From Hirudo medicinalis (lineage: Eukaryota; Annelida; Clitellata; Hirudinida; Hirudinidae): a DNA stretch of 64,000 bases. A program made the translations under genes and the position numbers. This document shows, one piece after another, positions 25,660-36,781 of the stretch (position 1 is the first letter of the stretch; every line of letters starts with the position of its first letter). The notes beneath the pieces were generated by a model. The model saw only the letters and a list, made by a program, of their open reading frames with translations, searched no databases and had not been told where the DNA came from. The DNA is taken from positions 109,571 to 173,570 of the forward strand of contig MPNW01000136.1 of the NCBI GenBank assembly GCA_011800805.1, given 5' to 3'.

Positions 25660-28243
25660 CTACAGCACAAGTCGCTCTGGAGGGGCAGGGTCAGGAAACT
25701 CTCCAACACTCTCCTCATAGTAGGTGTGGAGCCTGTAAGGTTTTAGTTCAAGATGAGTGACAGACTCCAAGTTTGTCAGCTTCACTCCCAAGTCTCTTAG
25801 GTCGTGGTCACTTAATGGGATGTCATCCATATGCTCCTGTTGGTATTAATATTTCTTGCAGGTTTTATTGCATTGGAGAAATGGTAGAAGATTTACCCTT
25901 TCCAGCTTGTCAAAATTCAGTAGCGGATAAGATGGGGCATAGCTCATGAACTTGACCTTGGCTCTGGGCAGGTGGGATACAGAATGTCACGCCAGAAATG
26001 TAATAGCTGATAGTAATACTCACAGATAAAGAGGTGAGATGTGGATTCTCTTGAAATTCTCATATCTCATGCATCTATAGAAGTAATCAGTCATCTCGCT
26101 CAAGAGATAAGTGTGAGGTCTGTAAATAAAAATCTGAATTACAAAGCCTTGTGAGTGGCACAAGTATGACTCATCGAGATTACATTTCATGAGACATTAT
26201 AGGATATCAGGAAATGAATGCAAACATAATCGAAATTGTTATATATATATAGAGAGAATTGGTTGACTCAGAAAAGTAAATATCCTTGCTTTGAACAATC
26301 AAAAGGGAGGTGTATCTTACCCGACACAATCATATTCTTTTCCGGCCGTGGTCGGATCCAAAGCCGATGCCGTGATTCCCTCGACCACATCGGACAACTG
26401 ACGTGGACAGACACGTGTCACCAGACAACTCTAAATATTCATTACAAATTCACTTACAAAAACTGGCCTCTTTTTTGTCAACTCTCCTTTCTTCCACAAT
26501 GGCAGGCACCCTCTTGCTCTCCTCCCTGAATATTATGACATTTGTTTTTATGCAACAATTTGTCTTTTTTTTATGAAGTTCAAAAACTTAAACAACGTAC
26601 TAACATCTGCTAGCATAGTAAGACAGGAATCTATCTTCTTTGCCAAAGATGTCTGCAGGTCTAAATATAGTAGCATCTGGGAATTCTTCTTTAACAGCCA
26701 ATTCCCCTTCAAACTGAAACAGACATCATAAAATATCTCATTTTATATTAGGAATGAAATTTACACACAGTTGTGCCTAGTATCAGATGAATTTAATAAT
26801 TTGTTTATTGCTCGAGGTAATGCAAGTCAAGTCACAAACACCACCGTTCTTTAAAGTCGCAAGACGAAATGCAAACATGACTCAGAACAACTGTTCCTCT
26901 ATAGTTATGCATAGGAATTGCAACCACACTAGCCAATCATGTCATAAGCAACAATAATTGTTCAAAATCATGCTTTTTGTTCTAACATGCTTTGCTATCA
27001 AACCTTTGATGTGAGAAATCCACTTGGCTTGCTCATGTATATCTTCTTTGGAGATGGACTGGCCAGAAGATGGGAGACATGAATGAACCTCTCCACACCA
27101 CTCTCCCTTGCAATTCTTGCCAGCCTCCGTGCTCCGTCCACGTGCACGTCTGCAAACTTGAAGTTCCTGCAAGTAGATGCTCTGTAATTATCTGACTGCA
27201 AAGGCAATAAAATGAAAGTTGAGTGGAAATGTGAGCAAAAAATGTGTTCTAAAAAAAAGGCAGAGGAACCAATAATTAAAAGCCTTATTCCAACAAGTTT
27301 TCTTACTTTGTTTCCCAATCAAGACCAACCAGATTGATGACAACATTTGAATATTTGACTGCTTTTTTAATGCTTTCTTCGTTTCTTAAGTCAAATGGCT
27401 GTTGTGAAAGAAATGTCACTTTTTGAAGTTTATTCAGTACATCAAAGATTAAATAAGCCAGGATCAATGGCTAGAATTGGCTATATTTGAGGCTACAATA
27501 TTTCATGCAAACATTTTCATCACCATAAATTGAAATGTAATTTAAATAAAAATAAGTCAAGTAATTACCAAAAACAAGATCTGACCAAGTTCACCAGCAA
27601 GTTTGATTTCTTTTAAATAATATGGATCTCCTCTGTAGGGGCATATGACTTGGCATCCAACTTTTCCTAGTGTTTGAAATGATTGTCACTCAAAGCATGT
27701 AATGTAATGCACAATAGTGTTAGCATTCAATGACATTATCCTAAAATCGGTTCATTGATTGATTTGATTAAGGCCATGAAACAGCTTATATGGTGCAAAG
27801 ATTTTCTGACAACTGTAACAAATTAAGGTTATTTTCAATTCATAAAAATTACCTAGTCTATGTGTCACATATCTTCCCACGTATCCTGAGCATCCAAAAA
27901 CAGTGGCCACTACTCCGCTGAATGATGCCCGACCACCTTTTCCTCTTTTGTATGCAGCAAGGTTGTCATATTGACCTTTCACGACATCGGTGTGGTTGTT
28001 GCGCTTATCCAAAGCCTCCAATCCAAGAATTCGCGATATCTTCAAGCCTAATTTGTATTAAAAATTGTTGCGATATTATTCACATTATCTCATCTGCCAG
28101 ACATACTAAGTCTTGATTTTTTGCGTATTTCGATTACGAAAAGTACACAAACCACGCGTTCAAATGATTCCAGATTTCACTTAAAAAATAAGAAAGAAAT
28201 ATGCACGACCTCTAATTCCTGCGTAGGGCTTGAGAGCAGCCAT
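25660..28243 (-). CDS. NDUFA9: NDUFA9, complex I accessory subunit (39 kDa)
   Basis: Eleven coding exons on the minus strand: 28243-28210, 28047-27853, 27666-27569, 27398-27307, 27166-27004, 26713-26605, 26525-26458, 26430-26321, 26119-26024, 25963-25897, 25836-25660. Phases are consistent and the product is 402 aa, against 377 for the human precursor. NDUFA9 is an atypical short-chain dehydrogenase that binds NADPH and stabilises the peripheral/membrane arm junction of complex I. The nucleotide-binding motif [14 protein letters not shown] lies at about residues 59-72, after [10 protein letters not shown]. Next come [43 protein letters not shown] and a C-terminal [12 protein letters not shown] motif. 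The first ~45 residues fit a mitochondrial presequence. It is divergent from the 72-aa gene (about 475 bp between start codons). Exon 7 ([15 protein letters not shown]) is the least conserved. Confidence 0.95.
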
Positions 28244-28719
28244 GTCCGCTACGTGCAGATACCAGTAATTTGTTTTGGCACTAATACAATTGTTAAACGA
28301 AATGAAATTAAAGCTGTGACAAATGATTTTTAAAATATAATCTTAAATAAATATAACAAATAACAAAATAATACAAATTTCAGTTTTATTTCCTAAATTA
28401 ATTTTACATTGGTTTTCGTCGGTCTGGATTTGATTTATTTGAATTTAAACCAATATTTATGATTTAACCTCTTTACACATGTTAAATAATATTTTGCAAT
28501 TTATGGCAATTCAAAGTTTTGACCCATATTTATTTGTGCCGGTCGCCTCCAAAGTCACACGTTGTAGCTTGGGTTGGTCGTTCAGTTTTCGAGTGGTATT
28601 TGTTTTCAGAATGAAACGAGCGCCGGTTGGATATTTATTGGAATTGTTACGCTATTAGCCATTTCATGCTGGGATATTGTTAGTATGAAATCGTTTTTCG
28701 ACAGAAACCGGCGGCGACT
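28244..28719. promoter_or_regulatory. Shared divergent promoter region
   Basis: 476 bp separate the start codons of NDUFA9 (minus) and the 72-aa gene (plus), so both promoters and 5' UTRs should lie here unless there are unseen upstream exons. No core element is assigned. Confidence 0.45.
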
Positions 28720-28938
28720 ATGGCCATAGCAGACGAAGAATGCATCTGTAATAGGCCCCAACAATGGGTAATTTGCAAGTTGTGCAATTATGCTATAGTA
28801 GGAAGACTCAGTAGAAGATGTCCAGTACATCCGGACGTGATGTTCATGATGGACATGAGATACTGCCCGTGTTGTGGGCAAACGACCAATTTGTTGGAAG
28901 TCACTCAAGCTGTGCCTCGTGTTCCAGAATTCAAATAA
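28720..28938 (+). CDS. 72-aa cysteine-rich (zinc-ribbon-like) conserved protein
   Basis: A single short exon. It has eight or nine Cys/His in zinc-binding spacing: C8, C10, C19-x2-C22, C34-x2-H37, C49-x-C51-C52, with conserved-looking RPQQWVICKLC and RCPVHPDVMFMMDMRYCPCC. This resembles a family of small uncharacterised arthropod/invertebrate proteins that I recall under the Drosophila name CG13380. That assignment is from memory and function is unknown. The ATG at 28720 has a plausible context and opens directly onto the Cys motif. An AATAAA lies 531 nt downstream. Its head-to-head position with NDUFA9 supports a real, broadly expressed gene. The alternative is a chance open frame, but the regular Cys pairs argue against that. 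Confidence 0.7.
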   Translation: MAIADEECICNRPQQWVICKLCNYAIVGRLSRRCPVHPDVMFMMDMRYCPCCGQTTNLLEVTQAVPRVPEFK

Positions 28939-29468
28939 TGAACCAATTGCCATTTCATCGTAATTTAAGTGAGCTTAGCAGAGGGCTGTTCTGTGTTCTG
29001 TTCAGACGTTTGGAGTTGACTGTTGTTCTTGTCTCCAATTCTCAGCGGAAGCATGTTTTGTTTACGTTGTCGTTTAATGGCTTCTGTCTACGGGAACTAT
29101 TTGATAGATTCCTTGAATTCATTCGTTGTATTTGTGATGTCCATCCCACAATTTAGTTGGTTCGTCTGAAGTGTGCGTTCCGAGCGGCAACTTAATCATT
29201 CCTCGTCACTTGCGTTCAGTTCTCATCCGCCATCTGTACATTTCTGCAAGCGAATCTTGTTTATCAAAGCCAGCTGGTAGAAGAAGCGTTTTTTAAATGT
29301 CCATTCAGGGATTTTGTAATCAGTTGTACGGAATTTGTGTGTCATATTAGAATCGCGGACGACAATTATTGGCTTACACTGATTGAACTGTACACATTAA
29401 CCTAGGAAGGGGACAGTTGTTATTCTTGTTGGAAGCAATGACTTTGTTTTGATTTGGTGATTTCTTGC

Positions 29469-29474
29469 AATAAA
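29469..29474 (+). terminator. Candidate poly(A) signal of the 72-aa gene
   Basis: AATAAA about 530 nt after the stop codon; no closer canonical signal was noticed. Confidence 0.4.
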
Positions 29475-29574
29475 ATCACTTTTGATATATTGTATATAGA
29501 CTTGAAACAAATGTTCCTAGAACTTCCAGGGTGATATTAACAGTTTAAAAAGCGCAAAGGTTTGTTTAGCAGCG

Positions 29575-29645
29575 AGGGTAGCACAGTGGTTTCTAGAGTC
29601 TAGTTTCTAGTTTGTAGAGTGATTGGCTTGAACGTGCAAGGGAGG
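29575..29645 (+). mobile_element. Possible tRNA-derived SINE head
   Basis: GGGTAGCACAGTGGTTT (about 29576-29592) fits a pol III A box (TRGCNNAGYNGG). A B-box-like GGCTTGAACG follows about 45 nt later, near 29625-29634. The spacing is tRNA-like, but the B box is degenerate and no tail is evident. Confidence 0.35.
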
Positions 29646-32250
29646 TGTTTAGTAGCACTGAATTCGTAGTTGCTAGGAAGAATTTGTCATATCTGGATAA
29701 ATATGACTGTTTGGGAGACTTATGACGAAAAACTACAGAGGATGAAGGACTTTGTGCCATTTTAACTTCGACAAGTAATCGAGTAAAAGCTAGCCAAAGT
29801 AAAGCAAGGTCATTGATTCGGGGGCGATGATTTTATCGATAAATGCAACGCTTGCTAAGTTTTATCATCAAATTTACCGGATTGAAACACCGAATGAGCT
29901 TAAAATTGATTCCTTCATGTATTTTCAGCTGAGTCAGTTGAGATGGAGCATTTATGAGTTGCTCGATTTCCTTATTTATTTTGTGTTTTTTTAAATTCAA
30001 TTAAGATCAATTGATGATGAGGGTCAGGAAAGCAAATCAAGCACTGGTGTGTCTTTTGATATCAATAGGTGAGGCTCCTGGACCTATTTTCAGAATTGCC
30101 GACTCCACTGACTCTGTGAAGGGAGACCACGTCATCCTCATGAACATGAAGCACCGTTTTTGTTAACTTATTGTCGAAGTTATATATTTAATTTACTTAA
30201 GAGAAAAGTTTAAATTATATTCAGCTAAGATAAAATTGTTTTTCAATTTGTGCACCGCATTGAGAAGTTTTCAAACTTGCGATTATTCCGCGCTTTCTGT
30301 GGCACTCCTTGCAAGACTCAACAAACACGAAACGTTTCCTAGCTAATAAAAGTTAATAATTAACAAATAGTTAGTTTAGAGGCTGAAACAGCTAGATAAT
30401 CTCAACTTTTGGCATTGGAGATGTTGTTGAGATGTCGAAAGATTCCAGCTCTCGTCAGTCCAACTTGATTTCGCGGGTCGAACAAAAGATCTTCTGGCCT
30501 TCGATTATATTTAACATTCTTTCCAAACATGAATTATTATGCATACCATAACATTATGCATGAAGTAATGAAGTAATTATTGATTAATAATTCTCTTACA
30601 GTCGAAATAGTTTCCCATCGATCTTTCTGGTGATTTCTTTGGAAAAATTTAAGTTATTTCCACTGAAAGATTCAATAATATCTCAGGCTTTTTGAAATCA
30701 CAAGTTGCTTTTTTCTGTTTTCTTAATGATTTTATGAACTTTTGAATGAATTTGATCGTTGTAATGATCACTAGGTTCATTATTAATGTTAAAACAAATT
30801 AGATTAAAGAGTGTCTATCGATAATGATTATTTTATCATGGAGTTCTTGTTTATTTGTTTGAACTGTTTGTGTCTCATTGACAAGAAGAAATCAGTTGCT
30901 TTGTTTTCCTATCGTTCCCAAGAAACAGAAGCGTGTTCGGCACAGTTGGTGATGGCTAAATGCAGCAGGAGTTATTTTTCTCTTAATTTATTTTTTGACA
31001 AAATATTTGATTTGCTGACCCATTTTACGGATGAAATAACAGCAAGGTCTCCAGCCTATATTCATCCGGAGGTCAAAAAAGCTATCTTCTTTTTAAATGA
31101 ACTCTTTCGATTTTGAAACGTAGTTTGCTAATCATCGAATCTGAAACGCTAACTTCTAGGCATTCAAACAATTCTCTCTTTACCAGCGAAAGCAGAGTCG
31201 AAATAAGATCATAGAGAAAAAAACTGAGTGCGAATCTATCTTTTTGTCGTAACTTAAATGCTTCTTCAACGTGTGGATGCTGGTGGAAAAATATTGGAGT
31301 AAATTATGAAGGTGGTGGTGGTCTCATCGGAGAATTCGTAAATGAATCCACCTGAAGTGAATCGAGATAGCGGAATCTCAAAATATAGTGCGTGTTTGAC
31401 TGTATTTTAACAAAGATGGAGAAAATAAATCAGATAAAGAAAACATTAAAAAATCTTTTGTTGCACTTTTTACAGACGAGGAGTAAAACCTCTTGGGAAA
31501 TGTACGTTTCTGCCAAAACATGGCCGATATACTGAGGGATTGAAAGTTATGACAGAGTCAAGTGAATGATGGAATGCTTAACTCGCTTTTTTTTGTCTCA
31601 AACATATCTTTTCAAGTGGAATGCTAAGAAGTATAATCATGTCCTTATGAACATCATGTGGCGATATTAAGAGTGGAGAATATAAAATAGTAAAGATTGT
31701 TATGTCTGAGCGAAATCGATACACTCATAACTGATGTAGTGATTCCACATCGTCTCAGATGTCTGGAACAATCTGGAATCAAGCAACTCCATAATTTCCA
31801 TGCATTACCGTTGAGCAAGTGTCGTTTTGTCATTTCCAAGCAGTGGTTCTCAGACGTTTGATTTATGTGCGACTGACGCAAAATCCTAGGAATCTATGAG
31901 GCGTGATGAGAAAAAAATGAAAGGATAAATAAAAGAACATATTGTTTTCGTTTTAAGTCGTCCTCTCCAAGTGATAAGTTTTGTTCGAAGCCTGTCAGAA
32001 GTGAACAGATGAATCTCTTGCTATGTTTACGATGTGGTTTTTCTTCTGAGAAAGAAATTTGGACTCACATGTGAGGGTGTTTGAGTAAAATGGCCGACAA
32101 TTAAAATCCATGTTCGAAGCAAAGAACGCTGGAATTTGGATAATGTGTTTTGGAGCGGACACGTGGTATCAATATGGAGGGAGCTCTGTTGAAAAAAACG
32201 CAACAGGCGCTGCAGGAAAAGAGTTTCTTCGGTTGATAATGGCAAAGAAA

Positions 32251-32675
32251 TAATAATAATAATAATAAGAATGCTAATAATAATAAAGCAATAATAAGAT
32301 GCTAATAATAATAAAGCAATAATAAGATGCTAATAATAATAAAGCAATAATAAGATACCAATAATAATAAAGCAATAATAAGATGCTAATAATAATAAAG
32401 CAATAATAAGATACTAATAATAATAAAGCAATAATAAGATACTAATAATAATAAAGCAATAATAAGATGATAATAATAATAAAGCAATAATAAGATGCTA
32501 ATAATAAGATACCAATAATAATAAAGCAGTAATAAGATGCTAATAATAATAAAGCAATAATAAGATGATAATATTAATAAGGCAATAATAAGATGCTAAT
32601 AATAATAAAGCAATAATAAGATGATAATATTAATAAGGCAATAATAAGATAATAATAATAAAGCAATAATAAGAT
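32251..32675. repeat. 28-bp AT-rich minisatellite
   Basis: About fifteen tandem units of a ~28-bp sequence combining (TAA)n, AAAGCAATAA and TAAGATGC. Variants include GATAC, GATGATAAT and AATATTAATAAGGC. Confidence 0.9.
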
Positions 32676-33037
32676 CCGATCTAAATCGCCTCTCTGCAGA
32701 CATGAATTCTTGTTGAATAATTGTTTCAGTGTCAGAGCACATCCCTGATCTAAATCGTTATCTTTCCCTAATCTCTATTCCAAATTTATCTTTTATTTTA
32801 TTTTATTATTTTCAACTTTATTTCTCATTCTTTATTTCTTTACAGTAAATATATCATACCAAAAAATGATTATAAATAAAGGTAAACTGAGTGTAAACAA
32901 AATGAAATTACAGAATTTCAAGAGGAAACTTAATATCCCATTCCCAAAAAGGGAACGAAGATTTCATTGACGACAATTTCCTGAAACGTGGATTCATTCT
33001 CTTTAGAAAATCTGACTTGCATTATTACAGTCTATGA

Positions 33038-33038
<1 letters not shown>

Positions 33039-33128
<90 letters not shown>

Positions 33129-33131
33129 ATN

Positions 33132-33205
<74 letters not shown>

Positions 33206-33328
33206 GTAATAATAATAATAACAATAACAATAATAACCATAACAATAATAATAATAATAATAATAGTAATAATAATAATAATAATAATAACAATAATAGT
33301 AATAATAATAATAACAATAATAATAATT
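33039..33328. repeat. Inverted (TTA)n / (TAA)n microsatellite with an N at the switch point
   Basis: About 90 bp of (ATT)n on the plus strand changes at 33131, a single N, into about 200 bp of (AAT)n with occasional AGT and AAC variants. The halves are complementary, so this is either a large hairpin-forming inverted repeat or two ends joined by the assembler. The Leu, Asn and Tyr homopolymer open frames are by-products. Confidence 0.95.
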
Positions 33329-34214
33329 CAACCAGCAATAAACAATACTAACTACACTTCAAATAATTAATCTTGAGGAAGGTGAGATATTTGCTACGGA
33401 CATTGTCAATTGACTTGAGGTTGTGGTCGCCAGTAAGTATGTTTTAATTCGTTGCCTCAATAATTAACATCGTCATGTAATGATTTGAAGAACAATATTG
33501 CACAAAGGTGTTCACTAATTTTGAAGAAAGTTGATTCATGGAACTCAGCGCATGCATCTCAAACCTGCCTTGATATCCACCTCTTTCGGATGAATTCTCG
33601 AATGAGTCAAAATGCAATAAAAATGGTAAATAATTGATTCGATAATAATTTCATTTGCAAATGCTAATAAATATTAATCTTAATAATCGCAAACAAATTA
33701 TTTAAGAAATTCGTAGATAAAACCAAGAATATAGATCACTGATATTTAGCCACTTTTGAGTCTGCACGTGATTTAGACGAACGAGAACATAAATAAGCAT
33801 CAATCTAATAAAAACTCTAAATACCTGGAACAAAATAAAGTTCTGAAGATGGAAGAATAATTGATTGAAATAAAGAGATAATGAGAAGGAGAGTGGAGCT
33901 GATCAGGTATGCGCTCATAAAAGCATGTGCTAATGTTGAAGCTCCTTTTCACTAGGGCAGACCAGCGGAGAAACAGCAGAACTCGAAGCTTTCTTTCGGT
34001 CAGAGCAACCAACCTACCAGAGTTTGTAGGTTAAGCATCTTGTCATTTAATGTTTGCCTCCTTAGTTCGGATTAATTCTGTAACCGTTTGTCGACTATTA
34101 GCAAACAAAATAGCGTTGAAGAACTAAACGGGTCGGCAAGACTCATTTTAACTCGTGTTGTTCTCTTTACTCGAATTGAAATCGGGTTGTGTTTTAATCC
34201 TAGCTTTTCCGGAG

Positions 34215-36368
34215 ATGAACCACGATGACACAACAACAAGCGCCAGTGTGAATACACCTGGAGGTAACGCTGATGACACTTGTCCTCGCCAAAGTGGAAT
34301 AGTTCGAATTGGAGTAAAATCGGCTACAGGAAGAAAAGAAGATAAAATCGTTCGTCTTTCTATTAACATTCCAAACTACAGAAAAAACATATCCGTTGAG
34401 GTTCCTCTCCATAAGATCCTTGAAGATGACGATGACGATTTCGATGACGATGACGACCACAACGACAGAACATTCAACGAATCTTCAGAAGGAGCTATGT
34501 GCTCCAGGTGTCAAATGATGAGGAATGAAGAATCAAGTAAAATGATAACTTTTGAGATAAAAACAAGTCTAAGACAACTTCTCCTCTCGAAGCTGCTCGA
34601 ACGTTTGGCTAAGAAAACATTGTTAAGAAACTACGAAAAACTCATAGCCAGAGAAGTTGAGGAGCAAATCGAGGTGAGTAGAAATTTGCCTCTTACCTGT
34701 CAGGACCCAGAAAATCTTTCGATTGTTCAAGAGATTTCATTAATAGCATCAGAAACAGGAAATTTAAATCAAACGCAGCTTGATGAGACAGGTCAAGTCA
34801 ATGATGTGATACTTGCAAATGAACAAGCGTTTGCTGCTCATGCAAACGTTCAGAACGTTGAATTAAATGATCAAGTGTTGGAAAAAAAAGATGAAAGAGT
34901 CCCTGTTGAGTCCAGAGAAGGCATATGTCCATCTATTTCTGAAAACGACGAATTCTTTCTTGGAGATGTTAAGTGTTTCTCAGATGTTGCAACTGAAACG
35001 ACGATATTTACGGAAAAAGTCGACAAATCCACAACAATTCATAAAGATGAATCTACTCAAACAGGTAAAGCTGCCGAAATATCTCTGGATTACCACTCAG
35101 ATGTCAAACACCGCCCGAAGCAGCCCTCCTCCGTATCTTCCAGTTGTCAAACTGATGTTGAGGCTCCATCCAGCAGAGCAGGATCCGAAGACTCCAAATT
35201 AAACGCCATTCCAGGACAAGCAACCATTTCAAGTCACAGAGCGTTCGAAAGAATCAACGGAGAGTTGGAAGAGTCGGAAAGGGACGAAGCTGCAACCCCA
35301 CGACCACACGAATCAAATTCATTTAGAAAGTCATCTTTCCATCATGATGATTCAGCAACTGAAACCGAGTCTGTCTCTTCTTCTTTCATGTCATCCGTGT
35401 CTTCCTCTGCCTTTCATTCTAGACCAAATAAAGACAACTTGAAGACCGTCATGTCTCTAAGCAATGAGGTCGTCCAAGCCTGCCAGAACAGGTTCACAAA
35501 TTCTGATGCAAAAAACTCGAAGAAAGTCGATTCTCAGAGCAGAACCGAATTAATCAACAAACTCTCAAAATCTACGGCAGCCTCCAAAGTTGAGACACCT
35601 TCTATCAGATCAAAAGATTCAAAGCCCACTGTGAAGGACCTCTACATCAAGAATATTGGAGCCAAAGGCACCTCGGAAGAGTTGATTAGCAAAGAATCTT
35701 CGGAAGATGCTGCAATCAGACATCATTCAAAAGACAATGAATCTTTCAATTCGCCTTCCACAACAACAAAGATCGAACAGACTTCCACATGTTTGCCTGA
35801 AAATGCTCAAAACACACAACAGAAAACATCGACAAGGGGTCGTTCGTTATCATTGAAACCTCCCGCCATGGAGACCAAACGTTTGTTCGACTTTGGCGTT
35901 GATTATACCAAGACAAAGCAGTCCACGCCTGAATGTGATTTGTCCACTTCGCCTATCAACAATCAGAAACCATCTTCAGTGAGTTCATCGCAGCTTTCCA
36001 GTCAAACATCAAAACTCCAACAATTGAAATCGAACTTCGAGGCAAGAAAAAGCCTTGGGAATGCGCTTCAGGACAAAGGAAGTGAATCCGAAAGTCACAG
36101 CGTTCGATCGTCAATTTCAAATCCATCTGACACTCAAAGTTCCAAACCCGTAAAATCAATTGAAAATGAAAAATCTGCAGAGACGAGCAACCAGCGTCTC
36201 CAAAGCAAAACTAATTCTTCTGTTGAAGTTCCAAGAGAACAGAAGGAAAGAAGCAGACTTCCATCCTCCTTCAGGAACCTGGTTTCAGCTTTCGAGACAA
36301 AAGCGAAATCCTCTGAAGAGCAGCAGCAAGTAAAGAGACCATCCTTCAGATCCGCTCTTAACAAGTGA
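34215..36368 (+). CDS. Intronless 717-aa intrinsically disordered protein, unidentified
   Basis: One uninterrupted frame from the ATG at 34215. I do not recognise the family. The N-terminus (1-70) looks partly structured (GIVRIGVKS, KIVRLSINIPNYRK). An Asp-rich patch follows at 70-82, then a CSRC pair at 96-99. Next is a predicted amphipathic helical stretch at about 110-155 (SLRQLLLSKLLERLAKKTLL, NYEKLIAREVEEQ). The remaining ~550 residues are Ser/Thr/Glu/Lys-rich and poorly ordered, with many likely phosphorylation sites. Two related short motifs sit near the C-terminus: LKSNFEARKS and LVSAFETKAKSS. It ends in a basic RPSFRSALNK. Balanced codon use and length argue for a real gene. A 5' non-coding exon may exist, because bases before the ATG are compatible with an acceptor. 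A signal AATAAA lies at 36776-36781. Confidence 0.7.
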   Translation: MNHDDTTTSASVNTPGGNADDTCPRQSGIVRIGVKSATGRKEDKIVRLSINIPNYRKNISVEVPLHKILEDDDDDFDDDDDHNDRTFNESSEGAMCSRCQMMRNEESSKMITFEIKTSLRQLLLSKLLERLAKKTLLRNYEKLIAREVEEQIEVSRNLPLTCQDPENLSIVQEISLIASETGNLNQTQLDETGQVNDVILANEQAFAAHANVQNVELNDQVLEKKDERVPVESREGICPSISENDEFFLGDVKCFSDVATETTIFTEKVDKSTTIHKDESTQTGKAAEISLDYHSDVKHRPKQPSSVSSSCQTDVEAPSSRAGSEDSKLNAIPGQATISSHRAFERINGELEESERDEAATPRPHESNSFRKSSFHHDDSATETESVSSSFMSSVSSSAFHSRPNKDNLKTVMSLSNEVVQACQNRFTNSDAKNSKKVDSQSRTELINKLSKSTAASKVETPSIRSKDSKPTVKDLYIKNIGAKGTSEELISKESSEDAAIRHHSKDNESFNSPSTTTKIEQTSTCLPENAQNTQQKTSTRGRSLSLKPPAMETKRLFDFGVDYTKTKQSTPECDLSTSPINNQKPSSVSSSQLSSQTSKLQQLKSNFEARKSLGNALQDKGSESESHSVRSSISNPSDTQSSKPVKSIENEKSAETSNQRLQSKTNSSVEVPREQKERSRLPSSFRNLVSAFETKAKSSEEQQQVKRPSFRSALNK

Positions 36369-36612
36369 ACTATTGATTAAGATGCTGCTCTCAAAGGAAT
36401 GCGACAAGAAAAACAACAGTTTATTTACACTTGTATTTCTTTCACCTTCTCGTCTTCGTTGAACATTTAATTGTTGCGCACTCAGCCAAGTTTCGGTGTT
36501 TCGTAGGCAAATAACCAGTCGAATAGGAATGAGAGACAGTCGTAAATATGTTTAATTGTCATTCAGAATAACCGAACACAAACACTTTCATCACCATCCT
36601 CAAAGCCATGAG

Positions 36613-36687
36613 GTCATCGTCATCATCTTCGTCGTAATCATCACCACCATCATCATCGTCGTCGTCGTCGTCGTCGTCCTCATCATG
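36613..36687. repeat. (TCA/TCG)n microsatellite
   Basis: CAT/CGT trinucleotide array in the probable 3' UTR of the preceding gene. Confidence 0.9.
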
Positions 36688-36775
36688 AGTTGCATTTGAA
36701 CAATGATGCTTAAAATGTAAAAAAAAACACGACTACTGCATCCCCTCTTATCAACGTTCTTTGTTCTTGGAGGAA

Positions 36776-36781
36776 AATAAA
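36776..36781 (+). terminator. Poly(A) signal of the 717-aa gene
   Basis: AATAAA about 410 nt after the stop codon. Confidence 0.45.

Larger units (their letters stand above)
29475..34214. other. Gene-poor interval
   Basis: About 4.7 kb without a supported exon. It contains a tRNA-like SINE head near 29575, a 28-bp minisatellite (32251-32675) and an inverted trinucleotide block (33039-33328). The open frame at about 30811-31116 matches nothing and lacks splice or motif support. Confidence 0.6.

Noticed and set aside
33003..33351. Poly-Leu, poly-Asn and poly-Tyr frames
   Set aside because: Translation of the inverted ATT/AAT microsatellite.
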